In this document: in pieces, positions 1 to 8,724 of the stretch
Position numbering within the stretch: position 1 is the stretch's first letter
Layout of the letters: each line of letters opens with the position of its first letter
From: Thiotrichaceae bacterium
GTDB taxonomy: Bacteria > Pseudomonadota > Gammaproteobacteria > SZUA-140
Assembly: GCA_002401765.2 (NCBI GenBank)
Contig: NVTY02000059.1
Location: 62,001 to 126,000, forward strand
Direction: 5' to 3'
Length of the DNA stretch: 64,000 nt
Notes under the pieces: generated by a model
Told to the model about the DNA's origin: nothing
Seen by the model: only the letters and a program-made list of their open reading frames with translations
Database searches by the model: none
Position numbers and translations under genes: made by a program

Positions 1-1074
1 ATCGACCAGCTTACCGGTGTTATCCACCACTGCCACTTTGACACCCGTCCGCAGACCCGGATCAAGGCCAATCGTCGCCCGTGGCCCTGCGGGTGCGGCA
101 AGCAACAGATCTTTGAGGTTACTGGCAAAGATATTGATTGCATCTAATTCACCCGCTTCACGCAGGCGCTTCTTCAGCTCAAGATCGACATGCATCGAGA
201 GCTTTACGCGCCATGTCCAGCGCACGGTATCTTGCAACCAACGGTCAGCGGAACGGCCTTCATCTTTAATCCCAAAGCGGCGCGCAATCTTACGCTCCCC
301 ACTGGTCGGCTCACGCTTGGCGGTCGCCTCTTCATCATCGGGAATCACTAATGCCAATTGCAAAATGCCCTCACTGCGACCACGGAACATCGCCAGCGCC
401 CGGTGCGATGGAATCGATTTGATCGCCTCACGCTTATCGAAATAATCAGAGAACTTTGCCCCTTCATGTTCTTTACCGGCAACAACCGTTGCGTGCAGTT
501 GGCCATTTTCCCAGAAGTGTTCACGCAGCTCACCGACCAGCTCAGCATCTTCGGCAAAGCGCTCCATCAGAATTTGACGCGCGCCATCAAGTGCGGCCGC
601 CGCATCCGCCACACCGTTATCAGTATCGACATAATTGGCAGCGACCTCTTCGGGGTTTAAGGTTGGATCCGTAAACAACAGGTCAGCTAATGGCTCCAAC
701 CCTGCCTCTCGCGCAATCTGCGCCTTGGTGCGGCGCTTTACCATGTAAGGGCGATAGAGATCTTCGAGGCGTGTTTTGGTATCGGCCTCCAGAATGGACT
801 GTTTCAATGCGGGTGCCAATTTACCCTGCTCATCAATCGCCTTGAGTACGGTGGTACGACGCTCATCCAGCTCACGCAGATAGGTAAGACGCTCATCGAG
901 CAGGCGCAGCTGCGTGTCATCCAGCCCGCCAGTAACTTCCTTCCGATAACGAGAGATAAATGGCACGGTATCACCACCATCCAGCAGTGTAATAGCCGCC
1001 GTTACCTGCTCTTCTCTGGCGTTTAACTCAGTGGCAATCCGGGTCTCAATCGAGATAATGCTACTCGTCGACAT
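1..1074 (-). CDS. tex: Transcription accessory protein Tex (N-terminal part, cut by window edge)
   Basis: The minus strand is open from an ATG to the window edge, giving the first 358 residues of a protein that is usually about 770 residues. The translation has the Tex N-terminal helical domain (MSTSSIISIETRIATELNAR near the start, then FISRYRKEVTGGLDD around residue 40) and reaches the beginning of the YqgF/RNase H-like domain (GLDPGLRTGVKVAVVD near residue 340). Tex is a cytoplasmic nucleic-acid-binding factor with an S1 domain, which here would lie outside the window. A GAGGAA ribosome site sits about 10 bases before the ATG. Identification is by recognition of the family sequence; the C-terminal domains cannot be seen. 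Confidence 0.93.
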   Translation of the reverse strand, partial: MSTSSIISIETRIATELNAREEQVTAAITLLDGGDTVPFISRYRKEVTGGLDDTQLRLLDERLTYLRELDERRTTVLKAIDEQGKLAPALKQSILEADTKTRLEDLYRPYMVKRRTKAQIAREAGLEPLADLLFTDPTLNPEEVAANYVDTDNGVADAAAALDGARQILMERFAEDAELVGELREHFWENGQLHATVVAGKEHEGAKFSDYFDKREAIKSIPSHRALAMFRGRSEGILQLALVIPDDEEATAKREPTSGERKIARRFGIKDEGRSADRWLQDTVRWTWRVKLSMHVDLELKKRLREAGELDAINIFASNLKDLLLAAPAGPRATIGLDPGLRTGVKVAVVDNTGKLVD

Positions 1075-1154
1075 ATTAGGTACGCTTCCTCAACAACAAT
1101 AAAGGAGGACATTATACGTGACTCGAACCCACTTAGGCGGGCGATAGACTAAAT

Positions 1155-1907
1155 TCAGCCAATCTGCGGTGGAAAGCGCCCCCGCTTGAATAGCCGACGC
1201 ACAGATTCATACGCCAGTACCAGACGCGGTGCCAGCGCCAGCGCCAGTGCATCGACCATCACATACCATACCGCGACGCCACTCGGTGGGTTGCCCTGCG
1301 ACAACCCTAACACCGGATCATACTGCACCCAGTACCAGGTACCACTCCAGGTGCCGACCACCTCCAGCCAGGTGGTGATGAAAAAAGCCCCCAAATAAAC
1401 CAGTGGTGAGCGCCCTTTATAGAGGCAATAGACAAAAATGACGAATAACAAGGCACCGGCAGCATCACTTCGTTCCGCAAAAAATAGCCCCCAGATGGAC
1501 CATATGCCACCAATCGCCAACACCAACCAGGTGATTTGCTGACGATAGAGGATAAACAGCCCTTGTCGTGCCATTACCACTGCGCTGAGATAGACCATAC
1601 CATGGCCCGGCGGCACATAAGCGGGGACATTTTCAAAGCGATAGATATAGGCCCCCAAATAAACAGAGGCAAAATATTCGCCGATAGTGGCAAAGGCGAT
1701 TGCCACCACCACCTGCATGCGTACCGCCATGCTCTCCCCAAGCAGCATCAAGCCGAGAAAGAACCAAGCGCAGTAACCCATGGTATTTTGCAGCGCAAGA
1801 TTGGCACTGGCATCCAGATAAAGTGCCAGCGCGACAAAAAAGAACACACTGCCAATAATAGCAATATCGCGCCCACCTTCAACTGTATCAGCCAACAACC
1901 GCCCCAT
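1155..1907 (-). CDS. Polytopic inner-membrane protein of unknown function
   Basis: The product has 250 residues and about seven hydrophobic segments separated by short loops, so it is an integral membrane protein. Visible features are a loop with FENVPAYVPPGHGMVYLSA around residue 90, a WxxGTW motif (VVGTWSGTWYW) near residue 185, and NPPSGVAVWYVMVDALAL near 205. Short aromatic-rich loops like these suggest a small-molecule or lipid-facing role, but I do not recognise the family. A GGGGG ribosome site lies 6 bases before the ATG. It follows the divergent-free gap after tex on the same strand and may be transcribed alone. Confidence 0.7.
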   Translation of the reverse strand: MGRLLADTVEGGRDIAIIGSVFFFVALALYLDASANLALQNTMGYCAWFFLGLMLLGESMAVRMQVVVAIAFATIGEYFASVYLGAYIYRFENVPAYVPPGHGMVYLSAVVMARQGLFILYRQQITWLVLAIGGIWSIWGLFFAERSDAAGALLFVIFVYCLYKGRSPLVYLGAFFITTWLEVVGTWSGTWYWVQYDPVLGLSQGNPPSGVAVWYVMVDALALALAPRLVLAYESVRRLFKRGRFPPQIG

Positions 1908-2394
1908 AACGCCCCCACGTGTGGAAAATAGTTGTGTAACAAAGATTTAGATCACCCTCCCCCGAAGGTGCTGATATAAACTACCGTAAAAAGAGGCGCG
2001 ACTCCACTATCGAAACAACGAAGTGCACGCAAGTGGATAAAAATTTTGCATCACAGCCGCATTCCCCTAAAATACGAGGAGACTTCGCGACTAAGACAGA
2101 AATGGCTCAATCACACATCACTACAAAGCAGCGCTATTAATTCTGAGCGAGGCAGATTGAATGCCCAATGCGTGACATCAAGGCGTCAATAGCAGGTAAT
2201 ACCCAAGGGGCACACCGTAGCGGGACTATTGCCAAAATTGGCAACGCTGATATAGCGGATTGGGGGTTTAAGCGCTGCGTTCATGAATTAATAGAGCTGC
2301 CCTTAAGATGCTTGACGTTGAGTTCCACCAGCAGAGCGCTGAGATGGGCGATAACTGGCCCGATTAACCTAACACTAATTGATATAAAGAAATT
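1908..2394. other. Intergenic stretch without a recognised gene
   Basis: About 490 bases separate the membrane protein from the DUF6164 gene. The only longer open frame here runs into the DUF6164 gene in another frame and has no family features, so I treat it as a shadow. I see no convincing RNA gene, repeat or terminator. Promoters for the two flanking divergent genes must lie here, but I cannot assign them. Confidence 0.4.
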
Positions 2395-2763
2395 ATGGCT
2401 GTGCGCATTTTTAATCTTCGCAATGTCCCCGATGATGAAATCGAGGATGTGCGTGAAGCATTACAACAAGACAATATTGATTTCTATGAAACTCCCGCCG
2501 GAAACTGGGGAATATCCGTGCCTGCATTTTGGGTGCGTGATGATGCGGTAGCGCCTCGCGCCAAGGCCGTCATCTCGGCCTATCAAAAAGAACGCCAGAT
2601 AAAGGCCAAGGCTGAGTATGCCAAACAGAGAGAAGCGGGTGAACATCGCACCCTAGCGGATAATATCAAAGAAAATCCGCTGCGCTTCATCGTCTATACG
2701 ATTATTATTTGCGCTCTTTTATACATTTCAACCATGCCGTTCATTAACATGGCGAAAGGATAA
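2395..2763 (+). CDS. DUF6164 family membrane-anchored protein
   Basis: The product has 122 residues. The N-terminal 75 residues form a small soluble domain (MAVRIFNLRNVPDDEIEDVR, then FYETPAGNWGISVPAFWV), followed by a charged linker and one C-terminal membrane helix (about residues 97-115). This is the pattern of the DUF6164 family, whose function is unknown. The N-terminal domain resembles a signal-transducing PII-like/DUF2007 fold in layout only; that is inference. The gene stands alone between the end of the chemosensory operon and the unknown membrane protein, in the opposite orientation to both. Confidence 0.75.
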   Translation: MAVRIFNLRNVPDDEIEDVREALQQDNIDFYETPAGNWGISVPAFWVRDDAVAPRAKAVISAYQKERQIKAKAEYAKQREAGEHRTLADNIKENPLRFIVYTIIICALLYISTMPFINMAKG

Positions 2764-2863
2764 CACTGTCGACGCTGTCAGCAATTCAGTGCTATCTGCC
2801 GCACCATTCCGTCATATATACCCTTAGCGATGGAGATTTAGGTTTCATGGCACGGCATCAAAC

Positions 2864-4795
2864 TCAACCTACCTTGCTATAGCCCCTCTTATCTGCTTGG
2901 CTAGCAGGGCTACGCTCATCATCCAGAGTAAAGAAACCAACAATTTTTTGTAGCTGCTCTGCACTCGCACTTAGCTCTTCAGCTGTTGCGGCAAGCTCTT
3001 CAGATGCTGCTGCCGACTGCTGGGCAACCTGGTCCAACTGGCCCATCGCCGTATTCACCTGGGAGACACCCGTCGCCTGCTCTTCAGAAGATGCACTAAT
3101 CTCTTGCACCAGATCGGCTGTCTTACGAATATTAGGCTGCATCGTTTCAAGCAGCCCACCCGCTTTCTCTGCCACCTTCACACTATTGCTTGCCTGCTCG
3201 CTAATCTCCTGCGCGGACACCTGACTACGCTCTGCTAGCTTACGCACCTCGTCCGCTACCACCGCGAAACCCTTACCATGCTCACCCGCGCGCGCCGCTT
3301 CAATCGCAGCGTTCAATGCCAGCAAGTTCGTTTTGTAGGCAATGTCTTCAATCAGGCTGATCTTGTCTGCAATTTGGTTCATCGCTATCACCGTTTCAGC
3401 CACTGCCTCACCACCCTCAACAGCTTCTTGTGCCGCTCTAGTGGAAATGCCATCGGTCACCTTTGCATTTTCTGTGTTTTGGCTAATCGACGCGCTCATC
3501 TGCTCAAGTGACGCACTTGTCTCTTCGATACTCGCCGCCTGCTCTGAAGAGCCCTGGCTTAAACTCTGCGCAGAGGAATTCACCTCTTCAGAGGCGGAGG
3601 CGACCGCCTCAACTGAGGTACGCACATTCACCAACACACCCTGAATTTTTTCGATAAAAGCATTGATAGCACCACATAACTGCCCCACTTCATCGCTAGA
3701 ACGAATTTCAATGCGCTGAGTAAGATCCCCTTCACCCTCCGCAATATCTTTCATTCTAGTCAGCGCCTCATTAAGCGTACCCACCACACCCCGAACAATC
3801 ACAAAGACAAAGAAAGCGGTCAGTAAAAGGCCAATAGTCGCAATTGCCAGGTGGAAAATAAATCTCGTTTGCGATGTTGCCGCAATCCCATGCGCTGCCG
3901 CCAACATATCTTCACCAATTTTATTTTCAACCTCTTTTAAGAGATTAATGCGCCCAGTCGCCGCCTTAAACCAATCGCCCGCATTGATACCAAAGCCACC
4001 CTCACTCACTTTGTCTACTGCAATCTGCCGTATGCGAGCCACCTCTTTGACCGCCTCACCGCGCATGGTCTGTTCATAAAAATTCTTTTGCTCTGCTGAC
4101 GCAAAAGAATAAAAGACATGCATGTAAGTCTCCTGGCCAGATTCCAGTTCAACAAATTGCTTAAAGACACCCGCTGAAAATTTATCAATGGTAAAAACAC
4201 CACTAAGCACAGCACGTTCAATACCCGCTCGCTCTTTGCCCTGCAAAAAATTGGCATAAGCTGCCACTTTGTCTGCAATCTCTTTATTGGTGCTTAGGAT
4301 CGCAATATTCTCAACAATCGCAAGAAAACTCGCATTAAGCTTGGTGTAATAAGCAATGGCATCCTTTACCGCCATCGCCTGTGATCTGACATTCTGACGG
4401 ACATCATTAATACGCCCCAACTCCGTCATCGTGTCATTTACCTGGGCCTCAAAATTCGCCCCATAATGAGCAGTATCAAAACTCGCCATAAAGGCGACCA
4501 CTTCATTAACACGCCCATCTGTAGCCGTATACTGCATCGGCAATTCAGTAACAAATTGAGTCCCTTTAGAGGCTAAAAATAGCGCTGTGCCACCGCGCTC
4601 TTTTTGCAGCTCATGCACCAGATTACTACCTTTATGAGCATAGTCCGCTAAACCCTCAATGCTCTCCACCTCAGCCATCGTTCGATATTGTAAACTAACA
4701 TCCGTAATCGCAAAATAAAGCAGCGAAAGAACAGGAAAAACCAACATTAATACAAATTTGTTACGCATAGAAAGATTGCTTATTACTTTCATCAA
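2864..4795 (-). CDS. Methyl-accepting chemotaxis protein with NIT sensor domain
   Basis: This 643-residue transmembrane chemoreceptor has a first membrane helix near residues 13-31. Next comes a periplasmic nitrate/nitrite-sensing type (NIT) domain with the [15 protein letters not shown] motif near residue 55. A second membrane helix lies near 312-335, followed by a HAMP domain (residues about 335-388, [19 protein letters not shown]) and the cytoplasmic signalling hairpin. The hairpin tip is at about residues 483-524 ([20 protein letters not shown]). No C-terminal NWETF-type CheR-binding pentapeptide is visible. The signalling half is nearly the same as that of the MCP two genes upstream of the cheW pair, in protein and DNA, so the two arose by duplication. 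It is the last gene of the chemosensory operon. The NIT domain suggests nitrate or nitrite as ligand, which is inference. Confidence 0.95.
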   Translation of the reverse strand: MMKVISNLSMRNKFVLMLVFPVLSLLYFAITDVSLQYRTMAEVESIEGLADYAHKGSNLVHELQKERGGTALFLASKGTQFVTELPMQYTATDGRVNEVVAFMASFDTAHYGANFEAQVNDTMTELGRINDVRQNVRSQAMAVKDAIAYYTKLNASFLAIVENIAILSTNKEIADKVAAYANFLQGKERAGIERAVLSGVFTIDKFSAGVFKQFVELESGQETYMHVFYSFASAEQKNFYEQTMRGEAVKEVARIRQIAVDKVSEGGFGINAGDWFKAATGRINLLKEVENKIGEDMLAAAHGIAATSQTRFIFHLAIATIGLLLTAFFVFVIVRGVVGTLNEALTRMKDIAEGEGDLTQRIEIRSSDEVGQLCGAINAFIEKIQGVLVNVRTSVEAVASASEEVNSSAQSLSQGSSEQAASIEETSASLEQMSASISQNTENAKVTDGISTRAAQEAVEGGEAVAETVIAMNQIADKISLIEDIAYKTNLLALNAAIEAARAGEHGKGFAVVADEVRKLAERSQVSAQEISEQASNSVKVAEKAGGLLETMQPNIRKTADLVQEISASSEEQATGVSQVNTAMGQLDQVAQQSAAASEELAATAEELSASAEQLQKIVGFFTLDDERSPASQADKRGYSKVG

Positions 4796-4917
4796 CTAAC
4801 CTCCAGGTACTTTACAAAACTGCCTATTATTTTTCATCTCTTATTGGGCATCTACAATAAAACACCCGGTATCGTTTTTCCTAATGACTTACATGAAGTC
4901 ACTCAGTTCATTTAATG

Positions 4918-5751
4918 TTATGGTTTTAAGTATATTGACGGCTTGATCATTTTTACTGCTGAACTAACGCCGTTTAATGTTTCCGAATGACCAATCATAA
5001 AATAACCACCAGGGCGAAGATGACGTAATATTTTCTCCACTAACACCTGCTTTGTTTTTTGATCAAAATAAATCATCACATTGCGTAATAAAATCAGGTC
5101 AAACATCCCCATGCTTGATGGCCACTGTCCATTCAAATTAAGTGAGTTAAAGGTCACATTATTGGTCAGTTTTTTATCAATCAAAAACATTCCATCCTGC
5201 TCTCTAACGCCTTTTAGACAAAATCGATTAAGATAATCCGCTGAAATTTTTTCTGTGGCACGCATCGGGTAAAGTGCTTGCCGGGCCTTAGCAAGAATTT
5301 GCTGACTGATATCGGTACCAACAATTTCCCATCGGCCAGATTTATATTGATCCGCAAACAACATTGCCATTGAATAGGCCTCTTCCCCAGATGAAGATGC
5401 ACCACTCCAGATTCGGTAAGGGCTCCCATGACCACTTTTAGGGATCACCTCACTAGCTAAAAAATCAAAATGGCGTTGCTCTCGAAAAAAACTGGTCTCA
5501 TTGGTAGTCAACATATCAATTACAATTTGGCGCTCAGCAACATTACCTTTGTTTTGTACCAACGCAATATACTCTGCATAATCATTGAAACCATAATGCC
5601 TCAGTCGCTTTGCCAGCCGCCCTTCTACCAGTGATTTTTTCTTGGTGCTCATTGAAATTCCGATTTGTTCGTAAATCATCTGCTGAAATACGACAAATTC
5701 ATCATCCTTAATGGATTCCAACATCACTGATTTATTCACTACTGCCGTCAT
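4918..5751 (-). CDS. cheR: Chemotaxis methyltransferase CheR
   Basis: CheR uses S-adenosylmethionine to methylate glutamates on chemoreceptors. The 277 residues show the short N-terminal helical domain, then the methyltransferase domain with TTNETSFFREQRHFDFL near residue 85, the SAM-binding region IWSGASSSGEEAYSMAM near 115, and FDLILLRNVMIYFD near 220. All are standard for full-length CheR. A GGGAG/AAGG ribosome site precedes the ATG. It lies between a cheW and the NIT-type receptor, its likely substrates being the two membrane receptors of this operon. The opposing methylesterase cheB is not in the window. Confidence 0.95.
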   Translation of the reverse strand: MTAVVNKSVMLESIKDDEFVVFQQMIYEQIGISMSTKKKSLVEGRLAKRLRHYGFNDYAEYIALVQNKGNVAERQIVIDMLTTNETSFFREQRHFDFLASEVIPKSGHGSPYRIWSGASSSGEEAYSMAMLFADQYKSGRWEIVGTDISQQILAKARQALYPMRATEKISADYLNRFCLKGVREQDGMFLIDKKLTNNVTFNSLNLNGQWPSSMGMFDLILLRNVMIYFDQKTKQVLVEKILRHLRPGGYFMIGHSETLNGVSSAVKMIKPSIYLKP

Positions 5752-5791
5752 ACCTTACTCCCTGACATCCTATTAGTGATTAGCCGCTACG

Positions 5792-6355
5792 CTAACTATG
5801 TTCCGCCAAATCTGAGTATTCTTGTATCGATATTTCATCGATATCCAGCACTTTAGCAAGCTCCAGTAGCACTACAAACTTTCTCTCTATTCGCCCCATC
5901 CCTTTAATGAATTCGGTAGGAATATTTGCGCCAAATGCAGGTGCATGCTCAACATCTTCTTCGCCAATTTCATAGACCTTATTAACAGCATCAACCACTA
6001 AACCTATGTCCATTGATTCATCTTGCACCAATACATCAATAATAATAATGCAGCTTCGCTTACTCTCCGTTGCATCGCCTTCAACACCAATACGTTGCGC
6101 AAGATCAATCACCGGCACCACATTGCCACGCAGATTGATAACACCACGGATATGGCTCGGCACCATCGGAATATCACAGACACTGGCGTATTCGATGATC
6201 TCTTTAATTCGTAACAAATCGATACCGAAATTAGATTCGCCCACTCTAAAAGTCAAATATTTATCCAGCTCTCGAGTAACATCGACCACATCATCCCCAT
6301 CCTGCGGTAAGACAACACGGGAAGGCACGCCTTCGTCCACCATTAGCTCACTCAT
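5792..6355 (-). CDS. cheW: CheW coupling protein (second copy)
   Basis: CheW links CheA to receptors in the signalling array. The 187-residue product carries one CheW domain, from about residue 30 (KYLTFRVGESNFGIDLLRIK) to 175. It contains the conserved VINLRGNVVPVIDLAQR segment near residue 90 and a C-terminal EFIKGMGRIERKFVVLLELA segment. Its ATG overlaps the end of the preceding cheW by 8 bases, so the two are translationally coupled. The two CheW proteins share the same layout but differ clearly in sequence, suggesting that they serve different receptors or occupy different array positions (inference). Confidence 0.94.
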   Translation of the reverse strand: MSELMVDEGVPSRVVLPQDGDDVVDVTRELDKYLTFRVGESNFGIDLLRIKEIIEYASVCDIPMVPSHIRGVINLRGNVVPVIDLAQRIGVEGDATESKRSCIIIIDVLVQDESMDIGLVVDAVNKVYEIGEEDVEHAPAFGANIPTEFIKGMGRIERKFVVLLELAKVLDIDEISIQEYSDLAEHS

Positions 6356-6917
6356 GATTTTCCTCCTCTATCAGATTATCATCAGCTTGAGTATCTGCAG
6401 CCATTTGCGGCATGGCATTACCAGCACTACTCAACAGGTTGAGATCATCAAGCGACAATAGCCGATCAATATTCAGTATTACTACAAAATCATCGCCTAC
6501 TTTCCCCATCCCTTCAATAAACTCTGTCGATAGATTTCCACCAAAACTAGGGGCCGCTTCAATTTGATCAGGGGCAATATCAGCCACCTGATTAACCGCA
6601 TCAACCATGATACCGACATCCATGGAGGCCTCGTGTATCGACACTTCCATAATCACAATGCAAGTACGGCGGCCAATGGAAACGCCGTCCATACCAAGGC
6701 GCTTTCCCAGGTCGATGACCGGCACCACCTTGCCTCGCAAGTTAGTCACACCGCATAAAAAATCAGGCATCATCGGGATAGAGGTCACCTCCATGTGCTC
6801 CATAATCTCTTTGATACATAGAATGTTCGCTGCATAGCGTTTTTTACCGAGCCAGAAGCAGAGGTACTTATCAAGCTCTGTTACAGGTTGCCGCGTCGCG
6901 GCTACATTACTCACCAT
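6348..6917 (-). CDS. cheW: CheW coupling protein (first copy)
   Basis: This is a single CheW domain with a short acidic tail. Near residue 20 it has KYLCFWLGKKRYAANILCIK, near 80 the conserved VTNLRGKVVPVIDLGKR, and later EFIEGMGKVGDDFVVILNID. I place the start at the second ATG (189 residues) because GGAGG lies 8 bases before it. The upstream ATG at 6932 has no ribosome site and begins only 4 bases after the stop of the preceding receptor. The last residues run into the next cheW. A tail of about 30 polar residues follows the domain, which is longer than in the enteric protein. Confidence 0.93.
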   Translation of the reverse strand: MVSNVAATRQPVTELDKYLCFWLGKKRYAANILCIKEIMEHMEVTSIPMMPDFLCGVTNLRGKVVPVIDLGKRLGMDGVSIGRRTCIVIMEVSIHEASMDVGIMVDAVNQVADIAPDQIEAAPSFGGNLSTEFIEGMGKVGDDFVVILNIDRLLSLDDLNLLSSAGNAMPQMAADTQADDNLIEEENHE

Positions 6918-6936
6918 GACTGCATCCTCCATTCAG

Positions 6937-8640
6937 TTAACCAGCCTTACCAAATGGCACAAAATCAGGATTAGCCGTAGATGGATTTGATCCATCATCT
7001 TGCTCATGGCTCTGATTAAAATTCCCACCGCTATTCTCAACCCTTGCCACTGAGACCTGCTGGTTATCATCCAGTTTGAAAAAACCGATAATTTTTTGCA
7101 GCTGCTCAGCATTGGCACCCAACTCTTCAGAGGTTGCCGCAAGCTCCTCAGATGACGCTGCTGAAGATTGCGAAACCTGATCAAGCTGTCCCATCGCAGT
7201 ATTCACCTGAGAGACCCCTGTAGCCTGCTCTTCTGAAGAGGCTGAGATTTCTTGTACCAGATCAGCTGTTTTACGAATATTAGGTAACATCGCCTCAAGC
7301 AGACCACCCGCACGCTCCGCTACCTTGACGCTATTGGTCGCTTGTTCACTGATCTCTTGTGCCGATACCTGGCTGCGTTCAGCCAGTTTGCGCACTTCAT
7401 CTGCTACCACCGCAAAGCCTTTGCCATGCTCACCCGCACGCGCTGCCTCAATCGCCGCATTCAATGCCAGTAGATTGGTCTTATATGCGATGTCTTCGAT
7501 CAAGCTAATCTTACTGGCAATCTGATTCATCGCTTCAAGCGTCTCAGCCACCGCTTCACCGCCCTCAACCGCCTCCTGGGCAGCTCTGGTTGCAATACCA
7601 TCAGTAACTTTCGCGTTTTCAGTATTTTGATTAATCGATGCGCTCATCTGTTCAAGTGACGCACTGGTCTCTTCAACACTCGCGGCTTGTTCAGATGATC
7701 CCTGGCTCAAACTTTGAGCAGAAGCACTCACTTCCTCCGAGGCAGCAGCGACAGTCTCAACCGAGGTACGCACATCCAGTAGTACATTTTGCATTTTATT
7801 AATGAAGCCATTAATTGAGTTTGCAGTCTGACCGATTTCATCCGTGCCAAAACCTGGTAGGCGGTAGGTCAGGTCTCCATCGCCTTTATGAAGATCATCT
7901 GCCGCCGCAAGGATTTCGTTCATAGGGCGCGTAATTGAACGTGAAACGATCACCCCTAACAATAAACCAATCAGTAAAGCGGTGGCACCAATCCCCATCA
8001 CCATCATCTCTGTCTCTTTCACATCATTTTCAGCCTGCTTAGCGGCGGCATCAGTGAATTTTGAAATCTCGGCTAGCACCCCCTCTATATGTTTGAATAG
8101 CTGCTCTTCTTCATGCGCTACTGCCTCGCCACGTTCATAAGCCGCCTGCACATCGCCTGCTTCAAATAACTCAAACACCTCTTTCACATGACGAGATACC
8201 TCAAACGCATCTTTCTCAACGCCCTTAAGCTCTATCAATATATTTTCGAATTCTGCTTTTATGGCATCATCGTGCGCATCGTTAATAGCTACTTCAGCCA
8301 TCGTTTCAGCCACTAATATTTCTTTATTCACTCTCTCTTCCATATTTGAAATATCATTCATTAGCGCATTAAAAATTTCACGCGACTTTTCATCAGCGCT
8401 AATTTCATCACCAAACCTCAGGCTACGTTCAAACAAAATAGCAATCTCAAGCTGATGCTCCGTCATTGATGTCATAGCCTGCATCAATGGGATATCTGTT
8501 TCTGCGATACCCACAATCTCAACTTCAATTCCTTTGAGCTTATAGACAGAGAAAACCAATACCGATGTCAGAAGTAAGATAGGTATTCCCACTGCCATGA
8601 CCATTCTTTTCGCAATTTTAATGTTGTTTAATTTAATCAT
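6937..8640 (-). CDS. Methyl-accepting chemotaxis protein, four-helix-bundle sensor type
   Basis: The product is a transmembrane chemoreceptor of 567 residues from the ATG preceded by AAGGAG; an upstream ATG at 8664 lacks a good site. A first membrane helix spans about residues 9-30. It is followed by an all-helical periplasmic domain with many acidic residues ([19 protein letters not shown] near 55), which looks like a four-helix-bundle MCP sensor. A second membrane helix lies near 200-220, then HAMP ([18 protein letters not shown]) and the signalling hairpin with [20 protein letters not shown]. The tail after the hairpin has no NWETF motif. It sits between cheA and the cheW pair in one operon. 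The ligand cannot be told from sequence. Confidence 0.95.
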   Translation of the reverse strand: MIKLNNIKIAKRMVMAVGIPILLLTSVLVFSVYKLKGIEVEIVGIAETDIPLMQAMTSMTEHQLEIAILFERSLRFGDEISADEKSREIFNALMNDISNMEERVNKEILVAETMAEVAINDAHDDAIKAEFENILIELKGVEKDAFEVSRHVKEVFELFEAGDVQAAYERGEAVAHEEEQLFKHIEGVLAEISKFTDAAAKQAENDVKETEMMVMGIGATALLIGLLLGVIVSRSITRPMNEILAAADDLHKGDGDLTYRLPGFGTDEIGQTANSINGFINKMQNVLLDVRTSVETVAAASEEVSASAQSLSQGSSEQAASVEETSASLEQMSASINQNTENAKVTDGIATRAAQEAVEGGEAVAETLEAMNQIASKISLIEDIAYKTNLLALNAAIEAARAGEHGKGFAVVADEVRKLAERSQVSAQEISEQATNSVKVAERAGGLLEAMLPNIRKTADLVQEISASSEEQATGVSQVNTAMGQLDQVSQSSAASSEELAATSEELGANAEQLQKIIGFFKLDDNQQVSVARVENSGGNFNQSHEQDDGSNPSTANPDFVPFGKAG

Positions 8641-8724
8641 CGTATGCTCCTTGTATATCGCCATTACTAACTACTATAAATATTTCCATCAAAAATAATT
8701 AAGGTTCCCTTTAAAATAAAACAC

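Noticed and set aside
2168-2551. 127-codon open frame before and across the DUF6164 gene
   Set aside because: It overlaps the start of a recognised gene in another frame and shows no domain or good ribosome site.
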